A stretch of 64,000 nt of DNA, taken from positions 1 to 64,000 of the forward strand of contig NZ_CANMOO010000001.1 in the NCBI RefSeq assembly GCF_947499585.1. Reading direction: 5' to 3'. The notes beneath the pieces were generated by a model, which searched no databases, had not been told where the DNA came from, and was given only the letters and a program-made list of their open reading frames with translations. Each line of letters begins with the position of its first letter. The first letter of the stretch is position 1. The stretch comes from an uncultured Allomuricauda sp. GTDB taxonomy: Bacteria > Bacteroidota > Bacteroidia > Flavobacteriales > Flavobacteriaceae. Shown piece by piece: positions 27,348 to 36,432 of this stretch. The position numbers and the translations under genes are program-made.

Positions 27348-27839
27348 ATGAAAAAACAACATATTGGTTTTGAGCTGTCCGTGTATGATAACAAAGAAGG
27401 TCTTTCACAAAACGAACAGAAATTGTTAAGTGCGGCAGAACAAGCTAGGGAAAATGCATATGCACCTTATTCCAATTTTAAGGTAGGTGCTGCGGTATTA
27501 CTGGAAAATGGAGAAACGGTCATTGGGAACAACCAAGAAAATTCATCATATCCCTCTGGGCTTTGCGCGGAGCGTGTGGCGATATTTCAAGCAGGAGCAA
27601 AATACCCAGGGATTTCCATCCAATCTATAGCCATTAGCGCAACCTCAAAAGATTACGTGGTCGATTCCCCTGCAGGTCCATGCGGTAATTGCAGACAATC
27701 GGTAATAGAGTATGAGCAAAAACAAAAATCACCTATTTCCATATTGCTTAGAGGCGAAACAGGTCCTATTTATAAGTGCGATTCCATAGCTGATATTTTA
27801 CCTTTGGCATTTAGTAGTTCATTTTTGAGCGATTCTTAA
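27348..27839 (+). CDS. cdd: Cytidine deaminase
   Basis: This 163-aa zinc enzyme deaminates cytidine and deoxycytidine in pyrimidine salvage. The catalytic motif is CAER at residues 73-76 (Cys73 zinc ligand, Glu75 proton shuttle), with the other zinc cysteines in PCGNC at Cys112 and Cys115. AYAPYSNFKVGAA near residue 37 binds substrate. Its length is slightly above the roughly 130 aa of compact tetrameric enzymes owing to about 20 extra N-terminal residues. It lies between porV and pdhA. Confidence 0.95.
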   Translation: MKKQHIGFELSVYDNKEGLSQNEQKLLSAAEQARENAYAPYSNFKVGAAVLLENGETVIGNNQENSSYPSGLCAERVAIFQAGAKYPGISIQSIAISATSKDYVVDSPAGPCGNCRQSVIEYEQKQKSPISILLRGETGPIYKCDSIADILPLAFSSSFLSDS

Positions 27840-27870
27840 ACCAAATCTTTTTACAAAACAGATATATATG

Positions 27871-27878
27871 TATTTTTG
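27871..27878 (+). promoter_or_regulatory. -7 box (TATTTTTG) of the pdhA-pdhC operon
   Basis: TATTTTTG followed by C matches the consensus and lies about 43 bases before the pdhA ATG at 27921. It supports that ATG over the in-frame TTG at 27876, which falls inside the box. No good TTG partner is seen upstream. Confidence 0.6.
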
Positions 27879-27920
27879 CTTTTCTCCGACGCTGGAGAAT
27901 TTCATATAATACAACCGTTG

Positions 27921-28919
27921 ATGAAAAAAATCACCAAAGAAGTTTACCTAAAATGGTATGAGGACATGTTGTTCTGGAGAAAGTTCGAGGACAAGTTGGC
28001 CGCAGTATATATTCAACAAAAAGTTAGAGGTTTCCTTCACTTATATAATGGTCAAGAAGCAGTTTTGGCAGGTTCATTACATGCAATGGATTTGACCAAG
28101 GATCGAATGATCACTGCGTATAGAAACCACGTACAGCCAATTGGTATGGGTGTTGATCCAAAACGTGTAATGGCGGAACTTTTTGGGAAAGTAACGGGTA
28201 CATCCAAAGGTATGGGTGGTTCCATGCATATTTTTTCCAAAGAACATCGTTTTTATGGAGGCCACGGAATAGTTGGCGGACAGATTCCTTTGGGAGCCGG
28301 ATTGGCTTTTGCCGATAAGTACTTCAAAAGAGATTCAGTAACGCTTTGTTACATGGGTGATGGTGCGGTTCGTCAAGGCTCTTTACACGAAGCTTTCAAT
28401 TTGGCCATGCTGTGGCAGTTGCCAGTAGTATTTATTTGTGAAAACAACGGATATGCCATGGGAACTTCTGTAGCACGTACATCCTATTCCACAGATATCT
28501 GGAAATTGGGACTTGGGTATGAAATGCCTTGTGGCCCAGTTGACGGAATGGACCCTTCCATTGTCGCCAAAGAAGTGGATAAAGCTGTGGAAAGAGCGCG
28601 TACTGGTGGCGGACCTACTTTCTTAGAGATGAAGACGTATCGTTATCGTGGACATTCAATGTCTGATGCACAACATTATCGTACCAAAGCAGAGGTAGAG
28701 GAGTATAAAAAAATAGACCCTATAAGTCAAGTCAAAGAAATTATTCTTGAAAAAGGATATGCATCTGAGGATGAAATTAAAGAAACGGACAAAAGGGTTA
28801 AAGATTTGGTGGCAGAATGTGAAAAGTTTGCCGAAGAATCAGATTTTCCTCCAGTACAACAGATGTATGATACTGTTTACGAACAAAAAGATTATCCATT
28901 TTTACAACATAAATTATAA
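27921..28919 (+). CDS. pdhA: Pyruvate dehydrogenase E1 component, alpha subunit
   Basis: This 332-aa thiamine-diphosphate enzyme subunit decarboxylates pyruvate and acetylates the lipoyl groups of E2. It has the ThDP/Mg-binding signature GDGAVRQGSLHEAFNLAMLWQLPVVFICENN (near residues 145-180) and the regulatory-loop-like YRYRGHSMSDA. The start at 27921 gives the family N-terminus MKKITKEVYLKWYEDM. It is followed after 4 bases by pdhC. The E1 beta gene is not in the cluster, as is usual in flavobacteria, and must be elsewhere. Confidence 0.95.
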   Translation: MKKITKEVYLKWYEDMLFWRKFEDKLAAVYIQQKVRGFLHLYNGQEAVLAGSLHAMDLTKDRMITAYRNHVQPIGMGVDPKRVMAELFGKVTGTSKGMGGSMHIFSKEHRFYGGHGIVGGQIPLGAGLAFADKYFKRDSVTLCYMGDGAVRQGSLHEAFNLAMLWQLPVVFICENNGYAMGTSVARTSYSTDIWKLGLGYEMPCGPVDGMDPSIVAKEVDKAVERARTGGGPTFLEMKTYRYRGHSMSDAQHYRTKAEVEEYKKIDPISQVKEIILEKGYASEDEIKETDKRVKDLVAECEKFAEESDFPPVQQMYDTVYEQKDYPFLQHKL

Positions 28920-28923
28920 GTAG

Positions 28924-30555
28924 ATGGCAGAAGTAATCAACATGCCTAGATTGAGCGATACCATGGAGGAAGGCACCGTGGCAAAATGGCTCAAGAAAGT
29001 AGGGGATAAAATAGAAGAAGGGGATATTTTGGCCGAAATTGAAACGGACAAAGCCACAATGGAGTTTGAATCCTTTCATGAAGGAACACTTCTTCATATT
29101 GGTATTGAAGAAGGAGATGGAGCCCCTGTTGATTCACTTTTAGCTATAATAGGTGAAGATGGAGAGGATATTTCTGGATTATTAAACGGAACAGCAACAC
29201 CGGTGGTAAAGGAAGAAGCTGCAGCTCCAGCAGAAATAGAAAGCTCTGCTGAAAGTCCAGTTGCTGCAAGTACTGAAATTCCAGAAGGGGTTGAAATTAT
29301 TACCATGCCACGCTTAAGCGATACCATGGAAGAAGGTACCGTAGCGGCTTGGTTGAAAAAAGTAGGAGATACCGTAGAGGAAGGTGATATTTTGGCCGAG
29401 ATTGAAACGGATAAGGCCACTATGGAATTTGAATCTTTTTATTCAGGTGTGTTATTACATATTGGTATTCAAGAAGGAGAATCTGCACCAGTAGATGATG
29501 TTTTGGCCGTAATAGGACCAGAAGGAACAGATGTGAACGCTGCACTCAGTGCTTCATCAGGTTCCAGAGCTGTTGAAAGTGCTCCTAAAACAGAAGAGAA
29601 GGCTGCAGAGCCATCAAAAATGCAAGATCCAGTTGCGGAAGCGGCTCCTTCACAAAATGGACAACGTATTTTGGCTTCTCCCTTGGCAAAGAAAATTGCT
29701 AGTGATAAAGGAATCAATTTGTCAGATGTTAGTGGTTCAGGTGATCACGGTAGAATTGTGAAACGAGATGTTGAGAATTATCAACCTTCTACGTCAGTTA
29801 CACCTGTTGCTGTTGCACCTTCAGAAACTAAAGCTTCTGCCCCAATGGTACCAATTAATTTGCCAGTTGGAGAGGAAAGCATAGAAGAAGTGAAGAACTC
29901 TTCTATGCGAAAAGCTATAACAAAGCATTTAGGCGCATCAAAATTTACCGCGCCACATTTCTACCTTACCATAGAGGTGGATATGGACAATGCAAAAGCA
30001 TCAAGAGCGCAGATAAACAATCTGCCCGATACCAAAGTGTCTTTTAATGATATGGTATTGAAAGCCTGTGCCATGGCGCTTAAAAAACACCCACAGGTTA
30101 ATACAACGTGGACAGATGATGCTACTATTTTCAAACACCATATTCATATGGGAGTTGCAGTAGCAGTGGATGAAGGTTTGGTTGTTCCAGTAATAAAATT
30201 TGCTGATCAGCTTAGTTTAACACAGCTTGGTGCCTCAGTGAAAGATTTGGCAGGAAGGGCAAGATCTAAAAAGATAAAACCAGACGAGATGGAAGGCAGT
30301 ACATTTACTGTTTCCAATTTAGGAATGTTCGGAATCCTGGAATTCACATCAATAATCAATAAGCCAAACTCTGCAATTTTGTCCGTTGGGGCAATAGTGG
30401 AAAAGCCAGTGGTGAAAAATGGTGAAATTGTTGTTGGTAACACAATGAAAGTAACATTGGCGTGTGACCACAGAACAGTTGATGGTGCCGTCGGCGCTCA
30501 ATTTTTACAAACGCTTAGAGCTTATCTAGAGAATCCGGTTACGATGTTGGCATAA
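28924..30555 (+). CDS. pdhC: Pyruvate dehydrogenase E2 (dihydrolipoamide acetyltransferase), two lipoyl domains
   Basis: This 543-aa core subunit transfers acetyl groups to CoA. Two tandem lipoyl domains (about residues 1-78 and 122-199) carry lipoyl lysines Lys43 and Lys164 in ETDKATMEFESF. The E3-binding domain (ASPLAKKIASDKGINLSDV) lies near 242-280. The catalytic domain ends with DHRTVDGAVGAQFL, whose His and Asp are catalytic. Pro/Ala/Glu-rich linkers join the domains. It forms an operon with pdhA and ends before a strong terminator. Confidence 0.96.
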   Translation: MAEVINMPRLSDTMEEGTVAKWLKKVGDKIEEGDILAEIETDKATMEFESFHEGTLLHIGIEEGDGAPVDSLLAIIGEDGEDISGLLNGTATPVVKEEAAAPAEIESSAESPVAASTEIPEGVEIITMPRLSDTMEEGTVAAWLKKVGDTVEEGDILAEIETDKATMEFESFYSGVLLHIGIQEGESAPVDDVLAVIGPEGTDVNAALSASSGSRAVESAPKTEEKAAEPSKMQDPVAEAAPSQNGQRILASPLAKKIASDKGINLSDVSGSGDHGRIVKRDVENYQPSTSVTPVAVAPSETKASAPMVPINLPVGEESIEEVKNSSMRKAITKHLGASKFTAPHFYLTIEVDMDNAKASRAQINNLPDTKVSFNDMVLKACAMALKKHPQVNTTWTDDATIFKHHIHMGVAVAVDEGLVVPVIKFADQLSLTQLGASVKDLAGRARSKKIKPDEMEGSTFTVSNLGMFGILEFTSIINKPNSAILSVGAIVEKPVVKNGEIVVGNTMKVTLACDHRTVDGAVGAQFLQTLRAYLENPVTMLA

Positions 30556-30558
30556 AAA

Positions 30559-30584
30559 AACGTCACTTCTAGCGCGGTCAAGAA
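30559..30584 (+). repeat. Dispersed intergenic repeat, copy A
   Basis: The segment beginning AACGTCACTTC and ending GGTCAAGAA matches copy B at 31697-31722 in 22 of 26 positions. It resembles the CGTCATTTCGAGCG-AGTCGAGAA repeats scattered between flavobacterial genes. It lies between the pdhC stop and its terminator. Confidence 0.6.
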
Positions 30585-30596
30585 CAATAAAATTTG

Positions 30597-30624
30597 AAAG
30601 CATCCTTTTAAGGATGCTTTTTTT
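30597..30624 (+). terminator. Terminator of pdhA-pdhC
   Basis: An 11-bp stem (AAAGCATCCTT with its complement, 30597-30620) with a tight loop is followed by a run of seven T. Confidence 0.9.
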
Positions 30625-30650
30625 ATCTTTAATAACATAAATTAATTAAG

Positions 30651-31691
30651 ATGAGTAAAGTTTTAAGCCTTTTTGTAATGACACTAATGTTAAGCTGCGG
30701 TTCTGCCCAGTTGGTTGAGACAACAACAGTCAGTCCGCCAACAGGACCCTCAGGTCCGGATGGCGTAAAAGGCAGCGTGGTTGAAGAGATTTCAGAAGTA
30801 AAAGCTTCAGGTGGTTCAGAAACTGAATTTACAGATGCAAAACAGATTGAAACATTAATGAATTACTTGGCTTCGGATGATTTAAAAGGACGAGATTCAG
30901 GTAGCGAAGGCATTGAAATGGCCGCAAAGTATATTGAAAATCATTTCAAATCAAATGGCATTATACCTTATTTTGAATCATATAGGGATACACTTTCTAA
31001 CTATAAGAAAACATCGTATAACGTTGTTGGGGTTGTAGAAGGAAATGACCCGACATTGAAGAATGAATATATTTTGATTGGAGCGCATTATGATCATATC
31101 GGAATTATCACTATTGATAAAGGGGATGCCATTGCCAATGGAGCAAATGATAATGCGTCAGGAACGGCTACTGTAATGGAATTGGCTCGTTACTTTGGAA
31201 CAAAAAAAACAAACAAACGAAGTTTGATTTTTGCTTTGTTCAGTGCTGAGGAAAAAGGATTGTTGGGTTCAGAGCATTTAGCAAAAAAGCTGAAAGCGCA
31301 GAATTTGAATTTATATACCATGTTAAACTTTGAGATGACTGGAGTGCCATTAAGAGGGAAAGACTATTTTGTCTACATCACTGGTTATAAAAAATCTAAC
31401 TTGGCAGAAATCAGTAATGATTACGCCAAAGAAAACCTAGTTGGGTTTTTACCTACCGCTAGAGAGTATAGTTTGTTCCAACGATCAGACAACTACCCAT
31501 TTCATAAAGAATTTGGAGTGCCATCCCATACGTATTGCACTTTTGATTTCACCAATTTTGACCACTATCATAAAGTGGGGGATGAATTAAGTCTTATGGA
31601 TTTTGATCATATGGCAACTTTGGTCAATAAAATGTTGCCTGTTTTGGAGGGAATTTCCAATGCACCTGGACAAGAAATCAAGATGAATTAA
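30651..31691 (+). CDS. M28-family zinc peptidase, lipoprotein
   Basis: This 346-aa protein has a lipobox at the N-terminus (VMTLMLSCG, Cys16) and a low-complexity linker to about residue 60. The M28 aminopeptidase domain shows the zinc and catalytic motifs IGAHYDHIG, GANDNASGTAT and SAEEKGLLGS, and ends with a histidine-rich metal-ligand segment (FTNFDHYHKVGD). It probably cleaves N-terminal residues from peptides at the periplasmic or outer face. It lies after the pdhAC terminator and before an SDR gene. Confidence 0.9.
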   Translation: MSKVLSLFVMTLMLSCGSAQLVETTTVSPPTGPSGPDGVKGSVVEEISEVKASGGSETEFTDAKQIETLMNYLASDDLKGRDSGSEGIEMAAKYIENHFKSNGIIPYFESYRDTLSNYKKTSYNVVGVVEGNDPTLKNEYILIGAHYDHIGIITIDKGDAIANGANDNASGTATVMELARYFGTKKTNKRSLIFALFSAEEKGLLGSEHLAKKLKAQNLNLYTMLNFEMTGVPLRGKDYFVYITGYKKSNLAEISNDYAKENLVGFLPTAREYSLFQRSDNYPFHKEFGVPSHTYCTFDFTNFDHYHKVGDELSLMDFDHMATLVNKMLPVLEGISNAPGQEIKMN

Positions 31692-31696
31692 TTCAT

Positions 31697-31722
31697 AACG
31701 TAACTTCCAGCGTAGTCAAGAA
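31697..31722 (+). repeat. Dispersed intergenic repeat, copy B
   Basis: AACGTAACTTCCAGCG-TAGTCAAGAA is the closer match to the flavobacterial repeat and continues as GTCTCTCATA up to the SDR start codon at 31732. It matches copy A in 22 of 26 positions. Confidence 0.6.
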
Positions 31723-31731
31723 GTCTCTCAT

Positions 31732-32409
31732 ATGGCAAACATTATTATAACAGGAACAAGTAGGGGTATAGGACTTGAGCTGGTACAACTTTTTGCTCAT
31801 GAAGGGCACCAAGTTTTAGCACTGTCTAGAAATGAAAAACCAGTTGCTGACCTAAAACTTCCCAATGTACATAACATGGCTTTTGATTTGGGAAACCCTA
31901 CAGATTTTGAAGAAGTGACCAAATTCCTAAAAGAATGGGGTACGGTTGATGTGCTTATCAATAATGCAGGTAGTTTACTGAACAAACCTTTTTTAGAAAC
32001 CGCACAAGAAGAATTTGAAGCGGTTTATAAAGTGAATGTATTTGGAGTAGCTGAAATGACCAAAACAGTATTGCCAAAGATGGGAAAGACCGGACATGTG
32101 GTCACCATTAGTTCTATGGGAGGAGTACAGGGCAGTATGAAATTCCCTGGGCTATCCGCATATAGTTCAAGTAAAGGTGCTGTTATAACGCTTACAGAAC
32201 TCTGGGCAGAAGAATTTAAAGAAACAGGTCCCAGTTTTAATGTATTGGCTTTAGGCGCGGTGCAAACTGAAATGTTAGAAGAAGCCTTTCCAGGGTATCA
32301 AGCACCGGTAACAGCTTTGGAGATGGCCACCTATATTAAAGATTTTGCACTTACCGGTCACAAAATATATAATGGGAAACTTTTACAAGTGTCCTCTTCA
32401 ACACCTTAG
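31732..32409 (+). CDS. Short-chain dehydrogenase/reductase
   Basis: This 225-aa classical SDR has the NAD(P)-binding motif TGTSRGIG (residues 7-14), the NNAG motif, and a catalytic Ser-Tyr-Lys set (SSMGG, then YSSSKGA). It is slightly short for the family (about 250 aa), being compact at the C-terminus. The substrate is unknown. It converges on a methyltransferase gene with 24 bases between the two and no terminator hairpin. Confidence 0.9.
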   Translation: MANIIITGTSRGIGLELVQLFAHEGHQVLALSRNEKPVADLKLPNVHNMAFDLGNPTDFEEVTKFLKEWGTVDVLINNAGSLLNKPFLETAQEEFEAVYKVNVFGVAEMTKTVLPKMGKTGHVVTISSMGGVQGSMKFPGLSAYSSSKGAVITLTELWAEEFKETGPSFNVLALGAVQTEMLEEAFPGYQAPVTALEMATYIKDFALTGHKIYNGKLLQVSSSTP

Positions 32410-32433
32410 TTTTTTGTTTCAGTTCTCTTTTTA

Positions 32434-33096
32434 TTACTCAACTTTCTTGTAAATATAGAAATCGGCAAACGAAGTTGTCTTTTTGTTTTTTTCGTCGAAA
32501 GGAAATTTGTTGGGGATATGTTCAATCAACTTAAAATTAGGCTTATGTTGTTCTGCCCAATCTGTAAATTTTCTGTGTTTTACATGTACCGCTGTTTTTT
32601 CATTTTCTGAGGTATTGGAAGAGTAGACAATAACATAATTTGAAGATGCATTGAACAGATTATCCATGTATTGAAAAAATGTCTCATCCTCAACCAGATG
32701 ATAGATTACATCTAGACTAAGCGAAAGGTCAAATGTTTGTTGTGTGTATTCATTGACATGAAAGAAAGCAACAGAAGAATCATCTTTGAACATTTCTCTG
32801 CACTTTTCAATAATAGTATTGCTTACATCATAGGCCGTATAGGACTTAAAATTAAAAAGCTTCAATTGATTTCCATCGCCACAACCAAATTCCACAATAG
32901 TTTCTAAATTGTTCTCAGCAACAAATTGATTGATGATTTCCGCTTTAAATTCAGCTAATCTATTATAAGATCCTGCTCCTGAATTGCCGCCAACCTTGTA
33001 ACGGTCTTCCCAGTATTGTTTGGATGTTTCAAATTCAATGTTGGTTGGGGCTTTTTTTTTCAGAAGAGAAGAAAGCACTCGTAATATTTTGCTCAT
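32434..33096 (-). CDS. Class I SAM-dependent methyltransferase
   Basis: This 220-aa protein has motif I as IVEFGCGDGNQLKL (near residues 67-80) and the downstream acidic segment SYTAYDVSN, followed by SLSLDVIYHLVEDE. The N-terminus (EFETSKQYWEDRYKVGGNSGAGSYNRLAEFK) resembles methyltransferases seen near polysaccharide-synthesis genes. The acceptor is unknown. A possible start region on the minus strand (TACTTTGCC near 33136) is one base short of the -7 consensus. Confidence 0.85.
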   Translation of the reverse strand: MSKILRVLSSLLKKKAPTNIEFETSKQYWEDRYKVGGNSGAGSYNRLAEFKAEIINQFVAENNLETIVEFGCGDGNQLKLFNFKSYTAYDVSNTIIEKCREMFKDDSSVAFFHVNEYTQQTFDLSLSLDVIYHLVEDETFFQYMDNLFNASSNYVIVYSSNTSENEKTAVHVKHRKFTDWAEQHKPNFKLIEHIPNKFPFDEKNKKTTSFADFYIYKKVE

Positions 33097-33219
33097 GTTT
33101 TTTAAAGCTTTGTGACTGGGGTTACTTAGGCAAAGTAGCTATACTTCTGTTTTCTTGCAAACAGATGATAAGGTATTTTTATAATACGATTTAGATTCCT
33201 AGAAGATTTACAAATAAAC

Positions 33220-33227
33220 TATTTTTG
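33220..33227 (+). promoter_or_regulatory. -7 box (TATTTTTG) just before the SprT-like gene
   Basis: TATTTTTG matches the consensus and ends only 5 bases before the ATG at 33233. Transcription should start at or next to the A of that ATG, giving a leaderless mRNA. Confidence 0.55.
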
Positions 33228-33232
33228 ACTAG

Positions 33233-33856
33233 ATGGATGATGTCCTACAAAAATACCTTCCGGACCTAGCAGTTGCACCTTGTTTTACCTTGATACAACG
33301 GCACGGGGTGCATTTGAAGATTGTTAGCCATAGAGTGACTCGTCATGGTGATTATAGGAAACTGCCAAACGGATTGCATCAAATTACGGTAAACGCTTCG
33401 TTGAACAAATATCGTTTTTTGATTACGCTGGTTCATGAAATTGCCCATTTGGTAGCTTTTGAAAAATATGGACGTTTTATTAAACCTCATGGCCTTGAAT
33501 GGAAAAATACTTTTCAGCATATGATGATTCCCTTTATAAGGCCAGAGATTTTCCCTTCTAAATTATTACCTATTATAGCCAATCATTTTAAAAACCCAAA
33601 AGCTAGCAGTAGTACGGACGCACGTTTATCGATAGCGCTAAAAGCTTTTGATATAGAAGAAAGAAAAAATAACTACGTATTTGAATTACCAATCGGTAGT
33701 ACTTTTCGGTTGTATAACGGACGCCTGTTTAAAAAAGGAAAAAAAAGAGTAAAACGATATGAGTGCATCGAATTATCCACGGGTAGATTATATTTGTTCC
33801 AACCCAATGCGGAGGTCGAATTGATTCATGATGCGCACATAGAGCCTCCATTTTAA
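33233..33856 (+). CDS. SprT-like zinc metalloprotease domain protein
   Basis: This 207-aa protein has a SprT-like domain in the first 110 residues. It has the zinc motif HEIAH (near residues 68-72) and a second conserved His in HGLEWKNTF (near 85-93). The C-terminal 80 residues are basic and beta-rich (YNGRLFKKGKKRVKRYECIE) but lack the cysteine pairs of the usual zinc ribbon. Activity and target are unknown. Eukaryotic relatives (Spartan) cleave DNA-protein crosslinks. It starts a run with manC (21-base gap) and a DUF389 gene. Confidence 0.85.
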   Translation: MDDVLQKYLPDLAVAPCFTLIQRHGVHLKIVSHRVTRHGDYRKLPNGLHQITVNASLNKYRFLITLVHEIAHLVAFEKYGRFIKPHGLEWKNTFQHMMIPFIRPEIFPSKLLPIIANHFKNPKASSSTDARLSIALKAFDIEERKNNYVFELPIGSTFRLYNGRLFKKGKKRVKRYECIELSTGRLYLFQPNAEVELIHDAHIEPPF

Positions 33857-33877
33857 AATAAAAAATATATTAAAAGC

Positions 33878-34957
33878 ATGAACAAGAATTATTATGCGGT
33901 ATTAATGGCTGGAGGCGTAGGTTCCCGTTTTTGGCCCGTAAGCACATCTTCCTACCCCAAACAGTTTCATGATATGTTGGGTACAGGGAAAACATTGATT
34001 CAGAAAACATTTGACCGTCTTAATCGGTTCATTCCTGCAGAGAATATCTTAATTCTGACCAATGAACGTTATAACGATTTGGTATTGGAACAACTGCCCA
34101 TGGTTAACCAGGAACAAGTGGTTTTGGAACCAGCAATGCGAAATACAGCTCCTTGCATTTTGTACGCTTCTTTGAAAATTCAAAAAATGAACCCTAACGC
34201 GGTGATGATTGTGGCACCTAGCGACCATTGGATTGAAGATGAACAGGCCTTTGAAGATAACGTAAAAGTCTGTTTTGATAAATGCGAAAAAGAAGAAGTG
34301 CTTTGCACATTAGGTATTCAGCCTACATTTCCCAATACCGGTTTTGGATATATTGAGTTTGAAAAGGGGAGTGATGACAAACTAAAAAAGGTGTCTCAAT
34401 TTAGAGAGAAGCCAGACTATGAAACTGCAAAGGAGTTTTTGGAACAAGGTAATTTTCTGTGGAATGCTGGAATATTTATGTGGAGTGTAACGACCATTGT
34501 AAATGCTTTCAAAAACTATCAACCAAGTCAATTTAAATTGTTCCAAGATGGGATTTCATGTTACAATACTGTTGATGAGAAACCATTTATCCAGGAAAAC
34601 TATGCCAAGGCTGAAAACATTTCCATAGATTATGCTATATTGGAGCAATCCAAATCTATTTTTACCTTACCTGCTACTTTTGATTGGAATGATTTGGGAA
34701 CATGGGGAGCCCTCTACGATAAATTGGATAAGGATGAAGCTGACAATGCTATTGTAAACAGCAAGGCACTCTTGCAAGATGCCAAAGGAAACATGATTCG
34801 TTCCCCAAAAGGAAAAATTGTTGTTGTTGATGGATTAGAAGATTATATAATTGTGGATAAAGAAGAAGTTTTACTTATTTATCCAAAATCTAAACAACAG
34901 GACATTAAAAAAGTGCTTAACCAAGTAAAAGAAGAATTTGGTGAGCAGTATACATAA
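33878..34957 (+). CDS. manC: Mannose-1-phosphate guanylyltransferase
   Basis: This 359-aa enzyme makes GDP-mannose, used for surface polysaccharide and glycoprotein sugars. The signature VLMAGGVGSRFWPVS (residues 8-22) binds nucleotide. ILTNERYN, MIVAPSDHWI and FREKPDYETA mark the nucleotidyltransferase fold. It has only the transferase domain and lacks the isomerase domain of bifunctional ManC/AlgA (about 470 aa). The DUF389 gene starts two bases after its stop. Confidence 0.94.
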   Translation: MNKNYYAVLMAGGVGSRFWPVSTSSYPKQFHDMLGTGKTLIQKTFDRLNRFIPAENILILTNERYNDLVLEQLPMVNQEQVVLEPAMRNTAPCILYASLKIQKMNPNAVMIVAPSDHWIEDEQAFEDNVKVCFDKCEKEEVLCTLGIQPTFPNTGFGYIEFEKGSDDKLKKVSQFREKPDYETAKEFLEQGNFLWNAGIFMWSVTTIVNAFKNYQPSQFKLFQDGISCYNTVDEKPFIQENYAKAENISIDYAILEQSKSIFTLPATFDWNDLGTWGALYDKLDKDEADNAIVNSKALLQDAKGNMIRSPKGKIVVVDGLEDYIIVDKEEVLLIYPKSKQQDIKKVLNQVKEEFGEQYT

Positions 34958-34959
34958 TT

Positions 34960-36414
34960 ATGAGTGAACATTTGTTTGGAGGGAACGATGCTCCCAATCA
35001 GGATAGCGGAGACGAGGTAAAAAAAGACTTTAAAGGCCTGTTGGGCAGCATACGTAAGTTTCTTTCAGATCTTCTGGAAATAAGGACCAATACAGATGCT
35101 GTCGCCACTAAGGAGTCTATAATTGCAGATATTCCGTTTAAGGGACATACTTCTTGGATTCTTATCTGCTCCATCTTTATTGCTTCTATAGGACTTAACG
35201 CAAATTCCACTGCTGTTGTAATTGGTGCTATGTTGATTTCGCCTTTAATGGGACCTATTTTAGGAATGGGACTTTCTTTGGCAATTAACGATATTGATAC
35301 GTTACGTAGATCAATCAAAAATTTTGCGGTGATGGTAGTTCTGAGTGTAATCACGGCTTTTTTGTTTTTCTATTTGTTTCCACTTAGGGATGAATCTTCT
35401 GAACTTTTAGCAAGAACAAAACCAGATATTAGGGATGTGCTAATAGCATTTTTTGGCGGTTTGGCCTTGGTAATTGCCAGAGCTAAAAAAGGAACTATAG
35501 CCAGTGTTATTTTTGGGGTGGCCATTGCTACAGCACTTATGCCACCGCTTTGCACCGTTGGTTTTGGTTTAGCCATTGGTAAACCTTGGTATGCAGCTGG
35601 TGCTATGTATTTATTTACCATAAACACCATCTTTATTGGTTTGGCCACTTTTTTGGTAATCAAATTTTTAAGGTTTCCCATGGTGCGCTATGCAAATTCC
35701 CAAAGACGACGATTTATAGCACGGGTAGCTTCCATTACCGGTATTTTAGTTATGATTCCTGCAGGATTTACATTTTACCAAGTATTCCAAGAGTCTTTGT
35801 TTAAAAAACAGGCACAGGAGTTTTTGAATGAGACTATTGAAGTATACCAGTTTAACACATCCGGTCGCTATGTGGACAACCTTACAAAAATTGAATATGT
35901 GGACGACGGAACACCGATAATAGAACTAGTCTGCATGGGTGATGAATTAATTCCTGAAAACATCATCAATACTTGGAGGGTTCAAAAGAATGAATATTCA
36001 AGGTTAAAGGATGCTGAATTTCGGATTTTACAGGGGGGTAAAGATGATTCTCAAGAGAAGTTCAACTATGTTAGTGAACTTTATGAGAAAAATAAAGCTG
36101 AGTTGTTGAATAAAGATGAGCAGATACGATTGCTAGAAGATGAAGTGGCCAATTTAACCAAGAACGTAGGCAAACAAATCCCATTTAAAAATATAAGCGC
36201 AGAGGCAAAAGCGAATTACGAAAATGTTGCAGGATTGGGCTTCTCCTACCAAATACAAACAGATTTTAATAAGTTGGACACAGTTCCCGTTTTTGAAGTG
36301 AAATGGAAAGAAGGACTTAAAAAAAGTCAGAAAGAGGTTGAAGTAAAAAAAATGACAACTTGGTTAAAACTTAGGCTTCAAGACACTACACTTGTAGTTA
36401 AGGAAGTAGAATAA
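34960..36414 (+). CDS. DUF389-family integral membrane protein
   Basis: This 484-aa protein has about six membrane helices between residues 65 and 280, including the DUF389 signature STAVVIGAMLISPLMGPILGMGL and VAIATALMPPLCTVGFGL. A soluble C-terminal domain of about 200 residues follows, with a possible coiled coil near 370-405 (KNKAELLNKDEQIRLLEDEV). The function of DUF389 proteins is not established. It is translationally close to manC (2-base gap) and converges on mlaF. Confidence 0.88.
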   Translation: MSEHLFGGNDAPNQDSGDEVKKDFKGLLGSIRKFLSDLLEIRTNTDAVATKESIIADIPFKGHTSWILICSIFIASIGLNANSTAVVIGAMLISPLMGPILGMGLSLAINDIDTLRRSIKNFAVMVVLSVITAFLFFYLFPLRDESSELLARTKPDIRDVLIAFFGGLALVIARAKKGTIASVIFGVAIATALMPPLCTVGFGLAIGKPWYAAGAMYLFTINTIFIGLATFLVIKFLRFPMVRYANSQRRRFIARVASITGILVMIPAGFTFYQVFQESLFKKQAQEFLNETIEVYQFNTSGRYVDNLTKIEYVDDGTPIIELVCMGDELIPENIINTWRVQKNEYSRLKDAEFRILQGGKDDSQEKFNYVSELYEKNKAELLNKDEQIRLLEDEVANLTKNVGKQIPFKNISAEAKANYENVAGLGFSYQIQTDFNKLDTVPVFEVKWKEGLKKSQKEVEVKKMTTWLKLRLQDTTLVVKEVE

Positions 36415-36432
36415 ACAACTCATCACTCAATA

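Noticed and set aside
27876..27920. TTG start giving a 15-residue N-terminal extension of pdhA
   Set aside because: The codon lies within the likely -7 box, and the ATG at 27921 gives the normal E1 alpha N-terminus.
29094..29717. Minus-strand frames of 82-108 codons inside pdhC
   Set aside because: They mirror the strongly coding plus strand of pdhC (lipoyl repeats and linkers) and have no promoter or family match.
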